From Micromonospora sp. CB01531 (lineage in GTDB: Bacteria > Actinomycetota > Actinomycetes > Mycobacteriales > Micromonosporaceae): 64,000 bases of DNA. Under the pieces are notes generated by a model that saw nothing but the letters and a program-made list of their open reading frames with translations, searched no databases and was not told the origin of the DNA. Position 1 is the first letter of the stretch; each line of letters starts with the position of its first letter. The position numbers and the translations under genes were made by a program. Positions 41,508-49,551 of the stretch are shown in pieces. The stretch spans positions 159,100 to 223,099 of the forward strand of contig NZ_LWLS01000116.1 in the NCBI RefSeq assembly GCF_001905095.1, read 5' to 3'.

Positions 41508-41975
41508 ATGTCCATCGACTCTCGCCAGGTGGCGGCCGGTCTGCTGGAGGCCGTGCCGTTCGCCCGCACGCTCGGTATCGAATTCGTCGAGGTGGCGCCG
41601 GAGGCGGCCGGCGGGGTACGCGCGGTCGTCCGGCTCCCCGACCTCCCGGAGCACCACAACCACGTCGGCGGCCCGCACGCCGGGGCCATGTTCACCCTCG
41701 GGGAGACCGCCTCCGGCGCGGTGGTGCTCGCCGCGTTCGGGCAGGTGCTCGACCGGGCGGTGCCGCTGGCCGTGACGGCGACCATCGCGTACCAGAAGGT
41801 CGCCCTGGGTCCGGTGCTGGCCACCGCGCGACTGGGACGCACCCCGGCGGAGGTGCTCGCCGAGCTGGACGCGGGACAGCGGCCGGAGTTCCCGGTCGAG
41901 GTGGAGATCGGCACCGAGGACGGCACCACCACCTCGGTGCTGACCGTGACCTGGACGCTCCGTCCGAACCGCTGA
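41508..41975 (+). CDS. hotdog-fold thioesterase-like protein (DUF4442)
   Basis: A 155-residue hotdog-fold protein. VPFARTLGIEFVEVAPEAAGGVRAVV, then the GGPHAGAMFTLGETASGAVV helix typical of PaaI/DUF4442 acyl-CoA thioesterase-like proteins. Substrate not known. It starts with an ATG 54 bases after the VOC gene, in the same direction. Confidence 0.82.
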   Translation: MSIDSRQVAAGLLEAVPFARTLGIEFVEVAPEAAGGVRAVVRLPDLPEHHNHVGGPHAGAMFTLGETASGAVVLAAFGQVLDRAVPLAVTATIAYQKVALGPVLATARLGRTPAEVLAELDAGQRPEFPVEVEIGTEDGTTTSVLTVTWTLRPNR

Positions 41976-42022
41976 CGCCCGAATCGGGTTTGCCTGGCCG
42001 GTTCGGTGGATAGATTCGTACC

Positions 42023-42772
42023 GTGCTGGGCCTACCCGCCAACGTGACCGCCTGTCTCTTCGACCTGGACGGTGTGCTCACGCAGACCGCCAAGGTGCAC
42101 AACGCAGCCTGGGCGGAGACCTTCGACGCGTTCCTGCGGCAACGCTCCGCAGCCACCGGCGAGCCGTTCCGCCCCTTCGACCCCGGGCCGGACTACAACC
42201 GGTACGTCGACGGCAAACCGCGAGCCGACGGGGTGCGCTCCTTCCTGGCCTCCCGCGGGATCAGCCTGCCCGAGGGCACGCCGGACGACCCGCCGGAGGC
42301 GGACACGGTCAACGGGGTGGGCAACCGCAAGAACGTCATCCTGCTCAAGCGGCTGCGCACCGACGGGGTCGAGGTGTACGAAGGCTCGGTGCGCTACCTG
42401 GAGGCGGCGGCCCGGGCCGGGCTCCGCCGGGCGGTCGTTTCGGCCAGCGCCAACTGCCAGGCCGTGGTCGAGGCGGCCGGGCTGGACCGGCTGCTGGAGG
42501 CGCGGGTGGACGGGCTGGTCGCCCGCCAGCGGGGGCTGCGCGGCAAGCCGTACCCCGACACGTTCCTGGCCGGGGCGGAACTGCTCGGCGTGCCACCGGC
42601 GAACGCGGCCGTGTTCGAGGACGCGCTGGCCGGCGTGGCCGCCGGCCGGGCCGGCGACTTCGGATACGTGGTCGGCGTCGACCGGGTCGGCCAGGCCGAC
42701 GAACTGCGCGCCCACGGCGCCGACGTCGTGGTGACCGACCTGGCCGAGCTGATGACGGAGCCGGCCCGATGA
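42023..42772 (+). CDS. beta-phosphoglucomutase-family HAD hydrolase
   Basis: A 249-residue HAD protein of the beta-phosphoglucomutase family. Motif I FDLDGVLTQTAKVHNAAW holds both aspartates, the cap includes VNGVGNRKN, motif II is VVSASANC, and FEDALAGVAAGRAG is motif IV. It should convert beta-glucose 1-phosphate to glucose 6-phosphate. Its stop overlaps the start of the GH65 phosphorylase by 4 bases (ATGA), a coupling typical for this pair, in which the phosphorylase makes the mutase's substrate. Confidence 0.9.
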   Translation: MLGLPANVTACLFDLDGVLTQTAKVHNAAWAETFDAFLRQRSAATGEPFRPFDPGPDYNRYVDGKPRADGVRSFLASRGISLPEGTPDDPPEADTVNGVGNRKNVILLKRLRTDGVEVYEGSVRYLEAAARAGLRRAVVSASANCQAVVEAAGLDRLLEARVDGLVARQRGLRGKPYPDTFLAGAELLGVPPANAAVFEDALAGVAAGRAGDFGYVVGVDRVGQADELRAHGADVVVTDLAELMTEPAR

Positions 42773-45141
42773 TCCGGGAGCGCGCGTATCCGGTCGAGCC
42801 GTGGCACGTCCGCGAGGTGCGGCTCGACATGGACGTGCTGGCCCAGTCCGAGTCGGTCTTCGCCCTGTCCAACGGGCACGTGGGGCTGCGCGGCAACCTG
42901 GACGAGGGCGAGCCGCACGGACTTCCCGGCACCTACCTCAATTCCTTCTACGAGCTGCGGCCGCTGCCGTACGCGGAGGCCGGTTTCGGCTTTCCCGAGT
43001 CCGGTCAGACCATCGTCAACGTCACCAACGGCAAGCTGATCCGGCTGCTCGTCGACGACGAACCGCTCGACGTCCGCTACGGCGAACTCCTCTCCCACGA
43101 GCGAGTCCTCGACCTGCGGGCCGGCACCCTTCACCGCGAGCTGCACTGGCGGTCGCCGGCCGGGCGGGAGGTCAAGGTCCGCAGCACCCGGCTGGTGTCC
43201 TTCACCCAGCGCTCGGTCGCCGCGATCAACTACGAGGTCGAGGCGGTCGGCGAGCCGATGCGGCTGATCCTCCAGTCCGAGCTGGTGGCCAACGAGACCC
43301 TGCCGCCGCAGAGCCGCGACCCGCGGGTGGCCGCCGTGCTGGAGTCGCCGTTGCTGGCCGAGGAGGAGCTCACCACCGACGACGGCGGCCTGCTGATCCA
43401 CCGCACCAAGGTCAGTGGGCTGCGGGTGGCCGCCCAGATGGCGCACGACGTGAGCGGCCCGGAGCGCACCACGATCGAGTCCGAGGGGTACGAGGACTGG
43501 GTCCGCACCACCATCGGCTGTGTGCTCAGGCCGGGCGAGACGCTGCGGGTGGTCAAGTACCTGACGTACGGCTGGTCCAGCAAGCGGTCGTTGCCCGCGC
43601 TGCGCGACCAGGTCGGGGCGGCCCTGGCGGCCGCCCGGCTGGACCGCTGGGACGGGCTGCGCCGCGCGCAGCGGGAATACCTGGACGAGTTCTGGGACGC
43701 CGCCGACGTGCGGGTGGAGGGTGACCCGGAGGTGCAGCAGGCGGTCCGGTTCGGGCTCTTCCACGTGCTCCAGGCCGGTGCCCGGGCCGAACGCCGGCCG
43801 ATCTCCGCGAAGGGGCTCACCGGCCCCGGGTACGACGGGCACGCGTTCTGGGACACCGAGATGTTCGTGCTGCCGGTGCTCACGTACACCCAGCCGAACG
43901 CGGTGCGGGACGCGCTCTACTGGCGCCACTCGACGCTGCCGCAGGCCCACGAGCGGGCCCGCACGTTGAACCTCAAGGGGGCGGCGTTCCCCTGGCGGAC
44001 CATCGAGGGACCGGAGTCGTCGGCGTACTGGCCGGCCGGGACGGCCGCGTTCCACATCGCCGCGGACATCGCCGACGCGCTGCGCCGCTACGTGCTCGCC
44101 ACGGGCGACGAAGGCACGGAACGGGAGATCGGGCTGGAGCTGCTGGTGGAGACCGCCCGATTGTGGCGTTCGCTGGGCCACCACGACCGGTACGGGCGGT
44201 TCCACATCGACGGGGTGACCGGCCCCGACGAGTACACCGCCGTCAAGAACGACAACATCTACACCAACCTGATGGCGCAGCGGAACCTGCTCACCGCCGC
44301 CGACTGCGCGATACGCCACCGGGACCAGGCGTTCGACCTCGGCGTCACCGACGAGGAGGCGGCCGCCTGGCGGGACGCCGCGAACGCCATGCAGCTGCCG
44401 TACGACGACGAACTCCAGGTGCACCAGCAGGTGGAGGGCTTCACCCGGTTGCAGGAGTGGGACTTCGAGCACACCCCGCCGGAGAAGTACCCGCTGCTGC
44501 TGCACTACCCGTACTTCGACCTCTACCGCAAGCAGGTCATCAAGCAGGCGGATCTCGTGCTCGCCATGCACTGGCGGGGTGACGCGTTCACCGGCGAGGA
44601 GAAGGTGCGCAACTTCCTCTACTACGAGCGGCGGACGGTCCGGGACTCCTCACTGAGCGCCTGCACCCAGGCGGTGATGGCGGCCGAGGTGGGCCACCCG
44701 GAGCTGGCCCACCGCTACCTGCGCGAGGCCGCGTTGATGGATCTGCACGACCTCAACGAGAACACCCGCGACGGGGTGCACATGGCCTCACTGGCCGGGG
44801 CCTGGATCGCCCTGGTGGCGGGCTTCGGCGGGCTGCGCGACCACGACGGGACGCTCTCGTTCTCGCCCCGGCTGTCCAGCCGGCTCAGCCGCCTGGAGTT
44901 CTCCATGCAGTGGCGGTCGATCCGGTTGCGGGTGGACGTCCGGCCGCACCAGACGACGTACTCGCTGCGGCACGCCGGCCCGGACACCGTGTTGGAGCTG
45001 CGCCACCACGGCGAGGCGATCCAGGTCACCGGCGACCAGCCGGTCACCGTGCCGGTGCCGCCAGCCCACCCGTCCGGTCCGCCGCCGGAGCAGCCGCCGG
45101 GCCGGGCGCCCCTGCTGCACCTACCGGAACAATTCGCCTGA
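42769..45141 (+). CDS. glycoside hydrolase family 65 disaccharide phosphorylase
   Basis: A 790-residue GH65 enzyme. An N-terminal beta-sandwich (about 1-260) precedes the (alpha/alpha)6 barrel. The catalytic acid Glu is at about residue 488 in VTGPDEYT. The phosphate-binding region near KQADLVLAMHW and the conserved YWRHSTLPQAHERA are intact. GH65 enzymes phosphorolyse maltose, trehalose, kojibiose or nigerose to beta-glucose 1-phosphate. Which one cannot be decided here. It is translationally coupled to the upstream mutase. The C-terminus is a Pro-rich tail of about 25 residues. A terminator hairpin follows at once. Confidence 0.9.
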   Translation: MIRERAYPVEPWHVREVRLDMDVLAQSESVFALSNGHVGLRGNLDEGEPHGLPGTYLNSFYELRPLPYAEAGFGFPESGQTIVNVTNGKLIRLLVDDEPLDVRYGELLSHERVLDLRAGTLHRELHWRSPAGREVKVRSTRLVSFTQRSVAAINYEVEAVGEPMRLILQSELVANETLPPQSRDPRVAAVLESPLLAEEELTTDDGGLLIHRTKVSGLRVAAQMAHDVSGPERTTIESEGYEDWVRTTIGCVLRPGETLRVVKYLTYGWSSKRSLPALRDQVGAALAAARLDRWDGLRRAQREYLDEFWDAADVRVEGDPEVQQAVRFGLFHVLQAGARAERRPISAKGLTGPGYDGHAFWDTEMFVLPVLTYTQPNAVRDALYWRHSTLPQAHERARTLNLKGAAFPWRTIEGPESSAYWPAGTAAFHIAADIADALRRYVLATGDEGTEREIGLELLVETARLWRSLGHHDRYGRFHIDGVTGPDEYTAVKNDNIYTNLMAQRNLLTAADCAIRHRDQAFDLGVTDEEAAAWRDAANAMQLPYDDELQVHQQVEGFTRLQEWDFEHTPPEKYPLLLHYPYFDLYRKQVIKQADLVLAMHWRGDAFTGEEKVRNFLYYERRTVRDSSLSACTQAVMAAEVGHPELAHRYLREAALMDLHDLNENTRDGVHMASLAGAWIALVAGFGGLRDHDGTLSFSPRLSSRLSRLEFSMQWRSIRLRVDVRPHQTTYSLRHAGPDTVLELRHHGEAIQVTGDQPVTVPVPPAHPSGPPPEQPPGRAPLLHLPEQFA

Positions 45142-45144
45142 GAC

Positions 45145-45176
45145 GTCCCGGCCCCCGCTCTCGCGGGGGCCGGGAC
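45145..45176 (+). terminator. terminator hairpin after the GH65 gene
   Basis: GTCCCGGCCCCCGC and GCGGGGGCCGGGAC make a perfect 14-bp stem with a 4-base loop, starting three bases past the stop codon. Confidence 0.88.
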
Positions 45177-45226
45177 ACTGCTCCAGGTCGCGGGCGGGCG
45201 TCAGGCGCACCGCGACCTGGAGCAGT
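45177..45226. repeat. 50-bp perfect palindromic element
   Basis: ACTGCTCCAGGTCGCGG and CCGCGACCTGGAGCAGT form 17-bp arms without a mismatch around a 16-base loop, immediately after the GH65 terminator. Two different strong hairpins side by side suggest this one is a repeat element rather than a second terminator. Confidence 0.75.
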
Positions 45227-45240
45227 CGAAGTCGGGTACG

Positions 45241-45417
45241 TCAGAACTGGCGGCCGTTGGACGGCCGGCCGGCGGCGTCCCGGGGTGACATCGCCCGCGG
45301 GTCGTCGGCGGTACGCGCCTGCGCCGCCTCGTCCGCCCACTCCCGGGTGCGCTGGGCGTCCTGTTCGCGGCGTTTCTCTTCGGCGGCCTGCTGCCGGGAC
45401 CTGTCCTGCTGTGCCAT
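45241..45417 (-). CDS. small basic/acidic hypothetical protein
   Basis: A 58-residue frame reading MAQQDRSRQQAAEEKRREQDAQ, then REWADEAAQARTADDPRA and a tail RPSNGRQF. It is a highly charged, Gln/Arg/Glu/Ala-rich single helix with no family I recognise. A GAGGATCGTC ribosome binding site precedes the ATG at 45417. It lies alone between the GH65 gene and the thioredoxin gene. Protein-like codon use and the good start region make it likely real. Confidence 0.55.
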   Translation of the reverse strand: MAQQDRSRQQAAEEKRREQDAQRTREWADEAAQARTADDPRAMSPRDAAGRPSNGRQF

Positions 45418-45504
45418 GACGATCCTCGCGATCGGTCGGGGCGCGGCTGCGCCGGTCCGTGGTCACTCCGCGCCTTCCCGATCGGCCCGGCGGCAAACGG
45501 CGGC

Positions 45505-45867
45505 TCAGGCCGGCGGCTGCCAGCCCGCCACGTGCCGGCCGAAGCTCAGCCGCAGGTGGTTCTTGGGCCGGGCACCGACGATCGAGCCGACCACCTGCCC
45601 GTCCCGGAAGACCAGCATGGTGGGCATCGACATCACCTGGTATGCGCGCGTGGTCTCCGGGTTCTCGTCCGAGTTGAGCGTGACGAAGCGCAGCGCGTCG
45701 CCGAACTCCTCGGCCAACTCGGCGAGGTGCCGGGAGACCGTCCGGCACGGTGGGCACCACTCGGCCCAGAAATCGACCACCACCGGCCGGTCGCCGGCCA
45801 GCACCGTGGCCGCGAACGTCTCGTCGGTGACCGTGGTCAGTCGGCCCTGGGCCGTGTCCTGAGGCAT
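45505..45867 (-). CDS. thioredoxin with a WCPPC active site
   Basis: A 120-residue thioredoxin fold. VVVDFWAEWCPPCRTVSRHLAELAEEF carries the redox cysteines Cys38 and Cys41, and the cis-proline is in MSMPTMLVF. The usual thioredoxin motif is WCGPC. A proline in place of the glycine usually changes redox potential toward a more oxidising or specialised role. The N-terminus overlaps the end of the MerR gene by 31 bases on the same strand, so the regulator is upstream and the two share a transcript. Confidence 0.9.
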   Translation of the reverse strand: MPQDTAQGRLTTVTDETFAATVLAGDRPVVVDFWAEWCPPCRTVSRHLAELAEEFGDALRFVTLNSDENPETTRAYQVMSMPTMLVFRDGQVVGSIVGARPKNHLRLSFGRHVAGWQPPA

Positions 45868-46229
45868 GTTTCCTCCCGCTGGGCGATCGCATGGGCGAGC
45901 TGGTCGTGCAGCTGTCGGCGGACCGCGCCGAGCCGGTCGAGATAGTCGTCCACCTCGGCGAGCTTGCGCCGCAGCACGGCCACCGAATCCGGGCAGACGT
46001 CACCGGAGCTGTTGCCGGCTCGCAGGCAGGCCACGAAGGGTCGGATGTCGTCCAGGCCGAAGCCCACCGCCAGCAGCGTCCGGATCTCGTGGACGACGCG
46101 CAGCTCCGCCTCGTCGTAGATCCGGTAGCCGTTGGCGGAGCGGCGTGGCCGCACCAGCCCCTGGGTCTCGTAGTACCGCAGGGTCCGGGTGCTCGTACCG
46201 GCGCGTTCCGCCAGCTCACCGATGCGCAT
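45837..46229 (-). CDS. MerR-family regulator
   Basis: A 130-residue MerR protein. The N-terminal HTH is IGELAERAGTSTRTLRYYETQGLV, followed by RRSANGYRIYDEAELRVV and a long dimerisation helix. Cysteines at about 68 and 79 (CLRAGNSSGDVC) sit where metal- or redox-sensing MerR proteins place ligands, and a third is near residue 122. Its 3' end overlaps the thioredoxin gene by 31 bases. A spaced dyad upstream could be the binding site. Confidence 0.88.
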   Translation of the reverse strand: MRIGELAERAGTSTRTLRYYETQGLVRPRRSANGYRIYDEAELRVVHEIRTLLAVGFGLDDIRPFVACLRAGNSSGDVCPDSVAVLRRKLAEVDDYLDRLGAVRRQLHDQLAHAIAQREETCLRTRPRAD

Positions 46230-46274
46230 CGGGCCTCCCTCCCTCCGTCGCCCGCCCTGTTCGCCACGCTAAAC

Positions 46275-46294
46275 CTTGCCGCCGACGTCAAGGC
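46275..46294. promoter_or_regulatory. candidate MerR operator/promoter dyad
   Basis: CCTTG and CAAGG form a 5-bp inverted repeat with a 10-base spacer, 46 bases upstream of the MerR start. On the minus strand it contains TTGACG, a good -35-like hexamer. MerR-type operators commonly consist of such dyads between -35 and -10. The location fits autoregulation. Confidence 0.4.
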
Positions 46295-46322
46295 AACACC
46301 GCCACCCCCGCCCCCCACGGCG

Positions 46323-46379
46323 CGATCATGAGGTCGACGGTGTCGGGGAGCGCTTTCTCGGCGGCCAACCTCATGATCG
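46323..46379. repeat. 57-bp palindromic element
   Basis: CGATCATGAGGT is repeated perfectly inverted as ACCTCATGATCG, enclosing 33 bases. It lies between the divergent MerR and dienelactone-hydrolase-like genes and is separate from the MerR dyad. Confidence 0.75.
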
Positions 46380-46464
46380 TCGCGGTGGGTGGCGGGTGGG
46401 TGGCGCGGCAGGGTGGGAGGTGAGGGCGGGGCGGGTGGGGGTATGCGGGTGGCGGAGGTGGGGC

Positions 46465-47124
46465 ATGGAGACGCGCGAGGTGACGATCCCGGTGGTGGAG
46501 GGCGGGCTGCCGGCGGACGTGATCGTGCCGTCCGGCGCGGTCGGCGTGGTGCTCTTCGCGCACGGTAGCGGCAGTTCCCGGCACAGCCCGCGCAACACGG
46601 CCGTGGCGCACACGCTCAACGACCGGTCGCTCGCCACCGTACTGGTCGACCTGCTCACCCCCGACGAGGACGTACTGGACGCGCGGACCGCCGAGCTGCG
46701 CTTCGACATCGGGCTGCTCGCCGGGCGGCTGGCCGCCATCGTCGACTGGATGGGCGCCGAGCCGACGCTGGGCCGGCTGCCGATCGGGCTCTTCGGCGCC
46801 AGCACCGGCGCGGCCGCCGCCCTGGTCGCCGCTGCGGCGCGCCCCGAGCAGGTGGGCGCGGTGGTCTCCCGCGGCGGTCGGCCCGACCTGGCCGGCAGCT
46901 CCCTGTCGGCGGTGCGCGCCCCGACCCTGCTGCTGGTCGGCGGTCTGGACGAGCAGGTGATCGTGCTCAACGAGCAGGCGCAGGCCCAGCTGGGGGAGGT
47001 GGGCGAACTGCGCATCGTCCCCGGCGCCACCCACCTGTTCGAGGAGCCCGGCACCCTGGAACAGGTGGCCGACCAGGCCGGTACCTGGTTCACCACTCAC
47101 CTCCGCACCCCGCACCCCGCCTGA
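46465..47124 (+). CDS. dienelactone hydrolase-like alpha/beta hydrolase
   Basis: A 219-residue alpha/beta hydrolase-fold protein. FAHGSGSSRHSPRNTAVAHTLN is the oxyanion-loop region. The nucleophile elbow reads GLFGASTGAAAAL (Ser in G-A-S-T-G). An aspartate in LLVGGLDEQV and a histidine in ATHLFEEPG complete a triad. It belongs to the group often fused to or paired with phosphoribosyltransferases. Starts with ATG 46465, with GGAGGTGGGG ahead; the frame is open further upstream across the palindrome. Confidence 0.85.
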   Translation: METREVTIPVVEGGLPADVIVPSGAVGVVLFAHGSGSSRHSPRNTAVAHTLNDRSLATVLVDLLTPDEDVLDARTAELRFDIGLLAGRLAAIVDWMGAEPTLGRLPIGLFGASTGAAAALVAAAARPEQVGAVVSRGGRPDLAGSSLSAVRAPTLLLVGGLDEQVIVLNEQAQAQLGEVGELRIVPGATHLFEEPGTLEQVADQAGTWFTTHLRTPHPA

Positions 47125-47195
47125 CGGGCGGCGCGGGCACCCGTTTGCGCCTCCGGTAGCCGGGAAGGCGTGGACGGAGGAGAGGAGATCCGGAC

Positions 47196-47378
47196 GTGCG
47201 TGACTTCATGGACAAGGCCAAGGACGAGGCCAAGCAGCATCCGAAGCAAGCCGACGAGGCTGTCCAGAAGGCCGGCCAGGAGGCCGACCAGCGCACCGGC
47301 GACCGGTACGACAAGCAGGTCCAGCAGGGCGAGCAGGCGGCGGAGCAGCGCATCAACCAGGGCGACCGCAACCGCTGA
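47196..47378 (+). CDS. MT0933-type small antitoxin-like protein
   Basis: A 60-residue charged helical protein reading MRDFMDKAKDEAKQHPKQ, then ADEAVQKAGQEADQRTGDRY, then DKQVQQGEQAAEQRI. The FMDKAKD start and the ...KAG..AD.RTG..Y..QV core match the MT0933 antitoxin-like family of actinobacteria. No toxin gene is adjacent, so an actual toxin-antitoxin role is not supported here. GAGGAGA lies 7 bases before the GTG start. Confidence 0.7.
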   Translation: MRDFMDKAKDEAKQHPKQADEAVQKAGQEADQRTGDRYDKQVQQGEQAAEQRINQGDRNR

Positions 47379-47554
47379 CCGCGTCATCGCTCCCGGGCCG
47401 TCCCGGGATGGTCCGGGAGCACACGGCGGTGCCGTGGACGAGCGAGCCAGCCGGTGACCGACACTTCCGAGGCGACCATCCCGAGTCCTGCCCGATGGAG
47501 ACGATCGTGGTGTCTGATGTGGAGAACTTCCGACGGATCGCCCCGGAGGGCTGA

Positions 47555-48211
47555 TCAGCCCCGCAGCAGGGCGGGCAGCTCGCCCAGGGTGGCCAGGGCG
47601 TGCCCGTCCCAGGTCGGGTCGGTGTCGTTGTGCTCGGTCGTCCGGATCACCGTCATGCCGACCGCCGCCGCGCCGGCCAACTCGCCGTCCGCCCCGTCGC
47701 CGACGAAGACGCAGTCGGTCGGGCCGGCGCCCAGCCGTTCGGCCGTCGTCCGGTAGATCGTCGGTTCGGGTTTGGCCACGCCCAGCTCGCACGAGAAGAC
47801 CGCGACGTCGAAGCGGCGGGCCAGCGCGCTCGACGGCCACGCCTCGGCGGTCTCGGCGGTGGCGTTGCTGATCAGGCCGATCGGGTGGCCGTCGGCGCGC
47901 AACGCGTCCAGCACGGCGAGGGTCTCCGGCGCGACCCGGGCCAGCACCCGGGTGGCCAGCTCCCGGCGATGCGCCGCGGCGCGGGCCACCTGGTCCTCGG
48001 TCGGCGTCCCGCCGAGCCGCCCGGCGAGGATCCGGACCGTCTCCGCGACGTCCCATTCGGTCATCCGGTCCCGCCAGGTGGCGTGGTACGCGGCCACGAG
48101 TGCCTCCGGCGGCACCCCCACCATCAGGCCCATCTCGCCGACCACCCGGTCCCGTTCGGAGTTCGCCCCGTCGACGAGGGTGTGGAAGAGGTCGAAGATC
48201 ACCGGCCGCAC
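47555..48211 (-). CDS. HAD-family hydrolase
   Basis: A 218-residue HAD hydrolase with a helical cap. Motif I is FDLFHTLVDGANSE, in which the usual second aspartate of DxD is replaced by F-H (D-L-F-H). Motif II is GLISNATAE, the lysine is in GVAKPEP, and motif IV is FVGDGADGELAGAAAVG. The D-L-F variation is also known in the HAD-IA/haloacid dehalogenase-like branch, so activity is still plausible. GTG 48211. Substrate unknown. Confidence 0.82.
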   Translation of the reverse strand: MRPVIFDLFHTLVDGANSERDRVVGEMGLMVGVPPEALVAAYHATWRDRMTEWDVAETVRILAGRLGGTPTEDQVARAAAHRRELATRVLARVAPETLAVLDALRADGHPIGLISNATAETAEAWPSSALARRFDVAVFSCELGVAKPEPTIYRTTAERLGAGPTDCVFVGDGADGELAGAAAVGMTVIRTTEHNDTDPTWDGHALATLGELPALLRG

Positions 48212-48278
48212 GGCGACATGCTAATGGCGTGTGCCGGCCGGCCCCGAGCCGGTCTCGTGCACCGGTCGTGAGCACGGC

Positions 48279-48315
48279 GAAGGGCCGGCCTCCCCCTCGG
48301 GGAGACCGGCCCTTC
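48279..48315 (-). terminator. terminator hairpin after the C39-like peptidase
   Basis: GAAGGGCCGG and CCGGCCCTTC, extended by CCTCCCC against GGGGAGA, make a long stem with a 3-base loop, 12 bases past the peptidase stop on the minus strand. Confidence 0.8.
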
Positions 48316-48326
48316 ATGCCGCTCGG

Positions 48327-48977
48327 TCAGGAGCTGTAGCCGCGGCTGGCGATCCAGTTGGCCAGGTCGGCCACGTTCATCCAGTACTCCGGCTCGCCCG
48401 GGCTCGCCGGGTCGGCGATCAGCACGGTGTTGCCGTCGTCCTTGTACTCCACCACCGTCAGGTAGTGGCCGGTGTAGCTGTGCGCGACCCCGTCGACGTC
48501 CACGGCGCTGCCGATGATGTTGGCGACCACCGGGCGGCCCTGGTCCACCGCGGCCTTGACGTCGGCCCGCAACTGCTCGACCTGGTCCTTGGTGGCCGAG
48601 TTGTCCCGGATCTCGGTGGTCTTGTACTTGCCGTCGGTGTACTCGTTGAGCACCCGGGTGATGTCGATCGCCGAGTCGGTGCCGTTCACGGTTGTACCCA
48701 GCTTCTGGGCCAGCTCGTCCTGGCTGATCGACTTGCCCTCGGCCGACAGCGCGATCCGGGTCGACGCCGGGCCGCAGTAGTAGAAGTTGGGCTGCGCCTG
48801 GTACTCGTACCCGGCGCGCCGCTCGCCCTTGCCCTTGCCCTGGTCCGCGCTCGCCGCCCTGACGGGCGTGGCCTGCGCCGGAGCGGCGTGGGCGGCCACG
48901 GCCGGACCGGCCACGATCCCGCCGGACATGACGAGACCGGCGACGGACAGCATGCTGTTACGGAAGATCGAGTTCAT
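48327..48977 (-). CDS. secreted C39-like cysteine peptidase
   Basis: A 216-residue exported protein. A signal peptide (about residues 1-32, ending GPAVAAHAAPA) is followed by a short basic linker and a papain-like C39_2 domain. The catalytic Cys is in NFYYCGPAS, the His in GHYLTVV, and the Asp in VLIADPASPG. The C-terminal MNVADLANWIASRGY is typical. Probably acts outside the cell; its target is unknown. GGAG sits 7 bases before ATG 48977. Confidence 0.88.
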   Translation of the reverse strand: MNSIFRNSMLSVAGLVMSGGIVAGPAVAAHAAPAQATPVRAASADQGKGKGERRAGYEYQAQPNFYYCGPASTRIALSAEGKSISQDELAQKLGTTVNGTDSAIDITRVLNEYTDGKYKTTEIRDNSATKDQVEQLRADVKAAVDQGRPVVANIIGSAVDVDGVAHSYTGHYLTVVEYKDDGNTVLIADPASPGEPEYWMNVADLANWIASRGYSS

Positions 48978-49551
48978 GTCGAAGCTCCATTCGGGGGGTT
49001 GACGTCTCCGGGGAGACGCAGCACCAGGAGTGGCGCTCGGCTGTTCTCGGGGAAGCCGGCGTGCCGGGGTCCCACGGCCCGCGGCGTTGACCGGGGGCGC
49101 ACACGACCGTCGGCCCCGGATCCCTCGTCCGTCGGGCCGTCCTGCTCGGTCGTACGGGAGATGCAACGAGCAGCAGGGGCAGGCGATTCCGCCATCCAGG
49201 TGGCCCTGCTCACCACAAAACCGGACAGGCCGCCCAGTCGGGCCGGATCCCCGCCAGCGCACCCGGCAGCGCGACGCGGAATGGCGGGGCCGCTACGAAC
49301 TTGATGACGTGAACGATTCGCCTGGGCCCCGCTGGGCCAAATGCCTCGGGGCGGTACGTAATGGCTTTCCCGAGTCGTCTACGTCATCAAGTTGGTAGTC
49401 GCCGGAGGAGAGACTCGATGCGCCGCCCGTCAGTTCGACGGCCTGCTGCGGCGGCTACGCCGGTGCCCCGTCGCTGCTGCGCCGCTGGCGACGTGGCGGG
49501 GCCAGGTTGCGAGGGCCGGCCCGTGCCCGGGTGGCTGCCGGGCCGCCCGGG
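48978..49551. other. intergenic stretch carrying a repeat element
   Basis: 574 bases upstream of the secreted peptidase, whose promoter must be near the start. It contains the 106-bp CTACGAACTTGATGACG element at 49293-49398. Bases 49400-49551 are very GC-rich, and a C/G-rich inverted segment near 49525-49560 may end the oxidoreductase transcript. No gene supported. Confidence 0.55.
49293..49398 (+). repeat. 106-bp inverted-repeat element with unlike ends
   Basis: The left end is CTACGAACTTGATGACGTGA then ACGATTCG. The right end, on the other strand, is CTACCAACTTGATGACGTAG then ACGACTCG. The left end therefore matches the right ('alpha') end of the 299-bp copy, and the right end matches its left ('beta') end, so this copy is inverted relative to it. 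The 50-base middle shows little similarity to the other copy beyond GGCCAA. No reading frame inside. Confidence 0.8.

Noticed and set aside
42394..44571. A 725-codon frame antisense to the GH65 and mutase genes
   Set aside because: Low-complexity translation and no ribosome binding site. The real genes on the plus strand are complete.
47495..47554. A 19-codon frame reading METIVVSDVENFRRIAPEG
   Set aside because: It ends just before the stop of the HAD gene and is too short to judge. No family was recognised, and it could be a relic of a longer gene.
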